A stretch of 9,847 bases of DNA from Clostridia bacterium (GTDB taxonomy: Bacteria > Bacillota_A > Clostridia > TANB77 > CAG-508). The position numbers and the translations under genes were made by a program. The DNA lies in assembly GCA_017621295.1 (NCBI GenBank), contig JAGATI010000213.1, positions 1-9,847 on the forward strand, read 5' to 3'. The notes beneath the pieces were generated by a model. It made no database searches. It was given only the letters and a program-made list of their open reading frames with translations, and was not told where the DNA came from. Below are positions 1 through 7,400 of the stretch, piece by piece (position 1 is the stretch's first letter; each line of letters opens with the position of its first letter).

Positions 1-121
1 AAATAACGGCACAAGGTCAGAACTGTTTTTTATTATAATATATAAGACTAGCTAAAGCCTACTTAAGCAAATCTAAAACCGTTAACTTGTAACAATTGTT
101 TGATTTATGTTTTTTTTATTG
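1..121. other. AT-rich upstream region with no recognised gene
   Basis: No coding region with plausible start, ribosome binding site and codon use is visible here on either strand. The stretch contains T-runs (for example 25-30 and 110-118) and a TATAAT-like hexamer at 34-39, but no convincing -35 box or terminator stem accompanies it. A CGG at 7-9 cannot be assigned to a reading frame. It probably lies between an upstream gene outside the window and the promoter of the first gene. Confidence 0.5.
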
Positions 122-139
122 TTGTTTAATTTGTTACAA
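87..139. repeat. 9-bp inverted repeat flanking the first promoter
   Basis: TTGTAACAA at 87-95 is the exact reverse complement of TTGTTACAA at 131-139, with 35 bp between the arms. The right arm sits in the spacer of the promoter at 122-150. This spacing and placement would suit an operator pair for a dimeric regulator or a DNA loop. Short AT-rich inverted repeats arise often by chance in such DNA, so this is only a candidate. Confidence 0.25.
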
Positions 140-150
140 TATGTTAAAAT
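122..150 (+). promoter_or_regulatory. Probable sigma-A promoter of the first gene
   Basis: A TTGTTT -35 box (122-127) is separated by exactly 17 bp from a TAAAAT -10 box (145-150). The -10 is preceded by TGT (142-144), giving an extended -10 element. Transcription would start near 156-158, leaving a leader of only about 13 nt that still contains the AGGGTGAT ribosome binding site. The very short leader is the weak point of this assignment. Confidence 0.55.
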
Positions 151-156
151 GAATTT

Positions 157-164
157 AGGGTGAT
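157..164 (+). promoter_or_regulatory. Ribosome binding site of the first gene
   Basis: AGGGTGAT resembles the AGGAGGTGAT consensus and ends 5 nt before the ATG at 170. It supports 170 over the later in-frame ATG at 185. Confidence 0.6.
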
Positions 165-169
165 GATAT

Positions 170-1352
170 ATGGAAAGTAATGATATGAAGAATAAAAATT
201 CGGCAGTAGTACAAAATATAAATGAAGGATTTAGTGAATATTTAAAGGAGCAAAATATAAAGGCATATTATGAATTTGATAAATTTGAATTTATGGCTCC
301 AGATAAAGATGGATTAGGACTAGGAGAAACGAACGTTTTAGTAGTAGAAAAAGAAGTAGAAGGTAAAAATGGTAAAAAGATACCTATATTTGAATTTTAC
401 AAAAATGGAGAGCTTATAGCAAATACTGATAAGAGTGGAGAACTAGTTTTTTCAGAAGAATATAAAAAAAGTTTAAAATCTCGGCTCAAAAGATTATTAT
501 GATGCAGTGAACTTGGATAAAAGAGAACCTACACACTTATCAAAAGAAGATTTAGAAACAAGACTTAAGCAAGAAGAAAAGTCTTTAGAAAAGAATAATA
601 AAAATAAAGAGCAAAACAAGGAACAAGAAAGAAATAGCGAAGATAAGAAAGTAACTAAAGAGGAAATTGAAGAAGAATTTGGAGATAAATATGTAGTTGC
701 TGCAAAAATTTTAGATGATGAACTAGCAGATAAATTAATTGGAACAGAAGGTTTTATTGGTTATCCATTAATGGCATATGATAAAGAAACAAAGGAATTT
801 GTTTTAATTGGAACTAAACAAAATGGAGAGTTAAAAGAAGCAAAACTGCATACAAGTTCAACTTTAACAAATGTAAATAAGTATAATCATGATGGAAGTA
901 TTGTAAAAGAAACTTCAATAGCTGGAATGTCATATTTACCACCAGAAAATAAAGATGCAATTAGTATGGAATTAAATCAATATGGAGAAATAGAAATTAA
1001 TAAAATTGTAAATGCTAGAAGTGAACATGCACAGGCAATTCCAATAGATACAAATCAAACTATGCCAACAACAAATGAGATAGAGGAAATGAAAGAAAAT
1101 GGTGAATGTATGGAAGAGATAATGCAAATTATTGAAGAAATGAAGACTGAAAATATAATAGATGATATTGAAGAAACTGAAATACTAGAAGAAATATCAA
1201 ATAATGGTAAATCTGTAGAAGAAGATAAGGAATATTTAGAGAAAATTGCTAAACAGAAAGAGCAAGAAGAAAATAAAGAAATACAAGAAGAGAAAACACA
1301 AGAGGAAATTGACGAAGAATTATGGTGGGTACCTAATAGAGATATACATTAG
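170..1352 (+). CDS. Uncharacterised Glu/Lys-rich protein, 393 aa, read through one +1 frameshift at CGG
   Basis: I do not recognise this protein. The zero frame from ATG 170 runs 104 codons to a CGG at 482-484, then ends in TGA at 500-502. Continuing in the +1 frame from GGC (483-485) gives an uninterrupted run to TAG at 1350-1352, for 393 aa in total. The junction reads K-S-Gly-S-K-D-Y-Y-D-A. The downstream part has no ribosome binding site of its own before the GTG at 507, so two separate genes are unlikely. The protein has an N-terminal mixed alpha/beta-looking part (about 1-105), a very charged Lys/Glu/Asn linker (about 120-165), a central globular part (about 168-290, with a YVVAAKILDDELADKLIG segment) and a Glu-rich, probably coiled-coil C-terminal part (about 300-380) ending in WWVPNRDIH. 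There is no signal peptide or membrane segment, so it is probably cytoplasmic. It has its own promoter and terminator. Confidence 0.85.
482..485 (+). other. +1 frameshift site 0: TCT-CGG-C, predicted Ser-Gly
   Basis: In-frame CGG at 482-484 follows TCT (Ser104). Skipping the C at 482 and reading GGC (Gly105) joins the two halves of the unknown protein. Without the shift translation stops six codons later. It is the only site in this gene and the only one followed by a small polar residue (Ser). Confidence 0.85.
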
Positions 1353-1362
1353 AGAACATAAA

Positions 1363-1412
1363 GAACATTGAAAATGGAAATTATAACTCCATATTCAATG
1401 TTCATTTTTTTT
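1363..1412 (+). terminator. Rho-independent terminator after the first gene
   Basis: A 15-nt arm at 1363-1377 (GAACATTGAAAATGG) pairs with 1389-1403 with one mismatch, around an 11-nt loop. It is followed immediately by A and a run of eight T (1405-1412). It lies 10 nt after the stop codon, separating the first gene transcriptionally from the glucan synthase gene. Confidence 0.9.
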
Positions 1413-1419
1413 CATGTAT

Positions 1420-1480
1420 AAAATTTCCACTACTTGGAGAAAATATGTGTAAAACATATTATGCAAGGAGTGGAAATTTT
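1420..1480 (+). promoter_or_regulatory. Long leader hairpin that buries the RBS and start of the glucan synthase gene
   Basis: Three nested stems are visible. AAAATTTCCACT (1420-1431) pairs perfectly with 1469-1480. CTTG (1433-1436) pairs with CAAG (1464-1467). AATATGT (1442-1448) pairs with ACATATT (1454-1460) around a 5-nt loop. The right side contains the AAGGAG ribosome binding site (1465-1470) and the first two bases of the TTG start. There is no T-run after it, so it is not a terminator. Folding would block initiation, suggesting translational control. A transcript starting inside the left arm would escape it. The regulatory role is inferred; the pairing is directly visible. Confidence 0.65.
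1465..1470 (+). promoter_or_regulatory. AAGGAG ribosome binding site that sets the TTG start at 1479
   Basis: AAGGAG ends 8 nt before TTG 1479-1481, an optimal spacing. The longer reading from TTG 1434 has no ribosome binding site and would make its first residues from the hairpin itself. The in-frame GTG at 1470 overlaps the ribosome binding site. Confidence 0.75.
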
Positions 1481-4400
1481 GAAGGAATATAGAGTTTTAA
1501 ATATAAACGGCGCAGTTTTAAATAAAAATCAACTGGAAAATTATTTACAAAAAGTAGCATCAAGCCACATTTTGAAAAATAAATCTGATAAAAATACTTA
1601 TCCAATTCCTAGAGTTAAAGAAAATTATGAATTTATAAATATGGTATATATATTATTAAATGAACATTTAAAAAGTAATATTCCTATTCATCCAGCAGGT
1701 GAGTGGATTCTAGATAATTTTTATATAATAGAAAAAACTGTAAAAACAATAATTAGAGATTTATCTTTTAAAAAATACGAAAACTTTTTAGGTATATCTA
1801 ATGGTAATTACAAAGGATTTGCAAGAATTTATGTTTTAGCATCTGAAATTATTGCATATACAGATTCTAAAATAGATGGTGATATTTTAAGTAATTTATT
1901 AAAGAGCTATCAAAATAAAAATACACTAAGCATGGATGAAATATGGAATATAGGTTTATTTTTGCAGATAGCATTAATTGAAAAAATAAGAGGTTTGTGC
2001 GAAAAAATATATTCCTCACAGATGCAAAAATATAAGGCTGAAAATATTATAGAGAGATTAGTAGAAAATAAAAAGCCTGATGTATTAAAATATAAAAATT
2101 TGCCTAGTTATAAAACAAAGATTTTAGGATATGGGGAAATGAAATATCCGTTTATCGAATATATGTCATATAGACTGAAGTCTTATGGAAAGCAGTCATA
2201 TAGCTTTTTAAAAATATTAGAAAATCAAGTAGAAATGATGGGAACTAATATAACAGAAGTTATTAAAAAAGAACATTTTGATATAGCTGTAAAAAAAGTT
2301 TCTATGGGGAATTCTATAACTAGTATTAATACTATTCTTCGTATAAACTTTTTAGAGATATTTGAAGAAATAAATGGTGTAGAAGAGATATTAAAAAATG
2401 ATCCTGTTAAAATTTATGAAAATATGGATTATAAAACGAAGATTTACTATAGAGATACAATAAAAGACATTTCTAAAAAGACAAAAATATCAGAAATATA
2501 TATAGCTAAAAAATGTTTGGATTTAGCACAAAATTCATATAACAAGCTAGATATAGATGAAAGAAACCTAGATATAATAGAAGATAATAATAAAGTTATA
2601 GATTTAAAAAAATCACATATTGGATATTATTTAATAGATGATGGGAAACAAGAATTATTATCTAATTTATTAAATAAGAAGATAAAATTTGCAAGTAATG
2701 AGAAAAAAGCAAAAATATATATTTCTAGCATATGTATAATTAGTTTTATATTTACTTTTATATTGATGGTTACTATGTATTTTCAAAATAAAAATATAAT
2801 AATATCTGTTATTCTAGGATTACTTATTCTTATTCCTATTCAAACAATTGTTACCCAAATTACTCAATATTTGCTTAGCAAATTAGTTAGCCCTAAAATG
2901 ATACCAAAGCTAGATTTTACAAATGGAATACCAAAAGCAAATGCTACAATGGTTATTATACCAACAATTATAAAATCTAAGGATAAGACAGAAGAATTAA
3001 TGAAAAAACTAGAAGTGTATTATTTGGCTAATAAAAGTGAAAATTTATATTTTACACTACTTGGTGATTGTAGTAGTAGTGATAAAGAAGTTGAGAGCTT
3101 TGATGATACAGTAATTAAAGCTGGAGTAAATATGGTAAATTTACTAAATGAAAAATATAAAGATGAAAATTTTCCTAAATTTAATTTTATTTATAGAGAA
3201 AGATTTTGGAATGAAGGTGAAGCTAAGTTTTTAGGATGGGAAAGAAAAAGGGGTTTTATAAATCAATTTAATTCGTATATATTAGGAAAGGCAAAAAATC
3301 CATTTAAAACAAATACTATAGAAGATTGGAAAAAGGTAAGTAATTCTAAAATACCTAAAATTAAATATATTATAACATTAGATTCAGATACAGATTTAGT
3401 TCTTAATTCTGGACTTGAGTTAGTTCGGAGCTATGGCACATGTGCTTAATTTACCAAGTTTAAATAAAACAAAAGACTTAGTTTTAGATGGTCATGCTTT
3501 AATGCAACCAAGAGTTGGAGTTCGGGCTTATTGCAAGTAGAAAAAGTATATTTACAAAAATCTTTGCTGGTCTTCGGTGGAACAGATTCATACACAAATG
3601 CAATATCAGATACTTACCAAGATAATTTTGATGAGGGGATTTTTACAGGAAAAGGAATTTATGATGTTAATGTTTTTTATACTTGTTTAGATAAAGAGAT
3701 TCCAGAAAATAAAGTACTTAGTCATGATTTATTAGAGGGTAGTTATTTAAGATGCGCACTAGTTTCAGATATATTACTAATGGATGGATATCCAACAAGT
3801 TATACAAGTTTTAAAACAAGACTGCATAGATGGATTAGAGGAGATTATCAAATTTTATCATGGCTTAAAAGTAATATAAAAAATAAAGAAGGAAAAATAA
3901 AGAAAAATCCTTTGAATTTATTATCTAAGTATAAAATGTTAGATAATATTTTGAGAAGCCAGACAGAATTTTTCTCATTAATATCTATTATATTTTTAGT
4001 AATATTAAACTATATATATAAAATAAGAGTATGGCCGTATTTAGTAATTTTAATTATATCTATAACTATTTCAAGTTTTGTAGATATTATTAATAGAATT
4101 ATTTTTAGGAAAGATGGGCAAAAAAAACAACATACTTTTGAAAAAACAATTACAGGTTTAATGGGAAGTGTCTTAAGAGCAGTTATGTGCATAATGACAC
4201 TTCCAGATAAAGCTAGAATGTCTATTTCTGCTGGAATGAAATCTATTTATAGAATGACTATTTCAAAAAAGAATTTACTTGAATGGACTACTTCTGAAGA
4301 AGCGGAAAATTTGGCTAAAAAGGATTTAATATCTTATTATAAGTCTATGTATGTAAATGTTATATTAGGAGTTTTAGGACTAATATTAGTATTTTTAAAT

Positions 4401-7400
4401 AAACAAGAATTAACCTCTATTTTTGTTTTTATAATATCAATATTATGGATAATAGCTCCAATAGTTATGTATTGTATAAGTAAAGAAATAAAAGAAAGAA
4501 ACATGTTTGATGAATTAAATGAAAGAGATAAAAGGTATATTTTAGAGATTGGAAAAAGAACTTGGAACTTTTTTAAAGAAAATATAAATGAAAAAAGTAA
4601 TTTTTTGCCACCAGATAATTACCAAGAAAATAGAAAAGAAAAGCTTGCACTTAGAACTTCACCAACTAATATTGGTCTTCGGATTGCTTTCTGTAATATC
4701 AGCTTATGATTTAGGGTATGAAAACTTAGAAGATACTTTAAATTTATTAGAAAAAATGATAAATACGATTAGTAATCTGCAAAAGTGGAATGGACATTTA
4801 TATAATTGGTATAACTTAAAAAATCTAGAACCACTTATACCAAGATATGTTTCATCTGTAGATAGTGGTAATTTTGTTCGGATATTTATATATTGTAAAA
4901 CAGTTTTATTTGGGGCTTGCAAATAATGAAAATTTTAATGGAATTATTAAACAAATAGATAAATTGATAGATGAAACAGATTTTAGTAAATTATATAATG
5001 AGAAAATTAGATTATTTTCAATAGGATTTAATGTAGAAGAAAATAAACTTACAGAATCATATTATGATTTATTAGCATCTGAAGCAAGACAAGCAAGTTT
5101 AGTTGCAATTGCTAAAAAAGATGTTTCCTCAAAACATTGGTATAACTTAAGTAGAACTCTTACTATATTAAATAGATACAAAGGATTAATATCATGGTCT
5201 GGAACTGCTTTTGAATATTTAATGCCAAATGTAAATATTCCAAAATACCCGGCAAGCCTGCTTGATGAATCTTGCAAGTTTATGATAATGAGTCAAAAGG
5301 AATATACAAGAAAATTAGGTATTCCATGGGGAATATCAGAGTCTGCTTTTAATTTAAAAGATTTATCAAACAATTATCAATATAAAGCATTTGGTATTCC
5401 ATGGCTACGGATTAAAAAGGGGACTAGAAGAAGAATTAGTCGTGTCTAGTTATGGTAGTATAATGTGGATTGCAGATGAACCTAGAGAAGTAATAAATAA
5501 CTTAAAAGTATTAGAAAATGAAGGAATGTATCAAAAATACGGATTTTACGAGTCTATAGATTATACTCCAAGCAGGTTAGAAAAAGGTGAGAAATCACAT
5601 CCAGTAAAGACATATATGGCACATCATCAGGGATTAATACTTTTGTCTATTAATAATTTAGTTAAAGATAAAATTATTCAAAAAAGGTTTATGCAAAATC
5701 CAGAAATGCAATCTATAGCTATTTTGTTAGAAGAAAGAATGCCAGAAAACGTTATTATAACAAAAGAAAAGAAGGAAAGAGTAGAAAAAATAAAATATTT
5801 AGCAGAGGAGGTATATACAGAAAGGATGCAAGATAAGGTAAATAAAGAGTTGCCAGTATCAAATGTTATTTCAAATAGTAATTATACCGTAGTGATGAAA
5901 GATAAAGGAAATGGTTATAGCAAATATAAAGATATTATAATTAATAGATACAAAGAAACAGAAGATATAATGCAAGGGATTTTCTTTTTTATAAAAAATG
6001 TAAACACAAAAAGAATATGGACATCAAATTATACAAACTATCTTTCTAAACCAGATAAATATCAGATTAAATTTACTCAAGATAAACATAAAATAACTAG
6101 ATTAGATGGAAGTATAGAAACTACTACTAAAGTATGTATTGCTCCAAATGAACCAGTAGAACTAAGAAGTATAGAACTTAAAAATTATGGTGTGGATGAG
6201 GAACTTTTAGAAATATCGAGCTTTTTAGAACCAGTACTGTCTAGTAAAGAACAAGATTATGCTCATATGGCATTTAATAATTTATTTTTAACTTATGAAT
6301 ATATTAAAGATTCTGGCACAATTTTAGTTAAAAGAACTGCAAGAGATAATAATAAAAATGATATGTTTTTAGCAGTTAATTTATATTCTCAAGATGAAAC
6401 AATTGGGGAGTTAGAGTTTGAAATAGATAAAGAAAAATTTAATGGAAGAGGAAACTTAGGGCTGCCTATACTTGTTAAAAATTCAAGTCCTTTTACAAAT
6501 AAAGCTAGATTAACAATAGACCCAATAGTAGCATTAAAAAGAACAATTAAAATAGCTCCTAACGATGCTAAAACGATGCATTTAATAATATCTGTAAATG
6601 AAGATAGAGAAATTGCGCTGCAGCAGCTAGATAAATTTAGGAATGAAGAAAATATTAAAAGAACTTTTGAATTATCGAAAGCTAGAGTAGAAGCGGAAAA
6701 TAGATATTTAGGATTAACAGGAAGTAAGATAGAAGTTTATCAAAAGATGCTTTCATATCTATTATTTGCAAGTCCGATATCAAAATTTAAAATTGATGCT
6801 AATATGAATGAAAAATATTCTGTATATGATTTGTGGAAATATGGAATATCTGGAGATATACCTATATTATTAATAAAAGTAGGGAATATAAATGATGTTA
6901 CAGTTTTAGAAGATGTTATAAAAGCATATGAATATTACAGAATTAAAAATATTTATATAGATTTAGTTATTATAAATGAAGAAGAAAGTTCTTATGAAAA
7001 TTATGTAAAAGATGAGATAGAAAAAGTATTATTTAATAAAGATATTGCTTTCTTGCAAAATCAAAATGCAGGTATATTTATATTAAATAATTTAACCAAA
7101 GAAGAGATAAAGTTTTTGGAAGTAAGAGCAAATTTAGTTTTAGATAGTCATTTAGGAAATATAAAGTTACAAATTAAAGATTTGGAAGATGAATATTTAG
7201 AAAGTTTAAAAACATCAAGTTATGAACCAAATAAACAAATAGTAATTAGTAATAAGCAAGAAAAGGAAAAAGAACTTATAAATATGAAAGAACTAAAATA
7301 TTATAATGAATATGGAGGTTTTTCGGCAGACGGGAAAGAATATCTAATGAAAGTAAATAAAGAAAATAGATTACCAAATGTGTGGAGCCACGTAATAGCA

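Larger units (their letters stand above)
2916..3881 (+). other. Domain: GT84-type glycosyltransferase with metal-binding DSDTD and RxHRW motifs
   Basis: Residues about 480-800 follow two membrane segments and carry a GT-A type layout: DSDTD (635-639) for metal and UDP-sugar, HDLLEG (748-753) as the likely catalytic Asp/Glu region, and RLHRWIRGDYQ (780-790), equivalent to the Q/RxxRW signature of processive synthases. Three of the ten frameshift sites fall in the 150 nt between the first two motifs. Without all three shifts the catalytic region would be lost. Confidence 0.85.
4509..5684 (+). other. Domain: glycoamylase / GH189-like transglycosylase region
   Basis: Residues about 1010-1400 match the glycoamylase-type (alpha/alpha)6 domain found in the middle of cyclic glucan synthases. 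Recognisable landmarks are RTSPTNIGLGLLS, SSVDSGNFVGYL, PWLGLKRGLEEELV, YGFYESID and MAHHQG. In the cyclic beta-1,2-glucan synthase family this region is the transglycosylase that closes the ring (GH189). Three of its conserved glycines (1067, 1133, 1309) are supplied by CGGN sites. Confidence 0.8.

Noticed and set aside
1434..1478. Start of the glucan synthase at TTG 1434
   Set aside because: No ribosome binding site precedes it and it lies in the left arm of the leader hairpin. TTG 1479 has AAGGAG 8 nt upstream.
4010..4192. Minus-strand open frames (also 4704-4922, 5062-5277, 7301-7681, 9204-9440, 9478-9732)
   Set aside because: They lie opposite well-supported coding sequence, lack ribosome binding sites and have the Ile/Phe/Tyr-rich composition of antisense AT-rich DNA. 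The last one runs through the terminator region.
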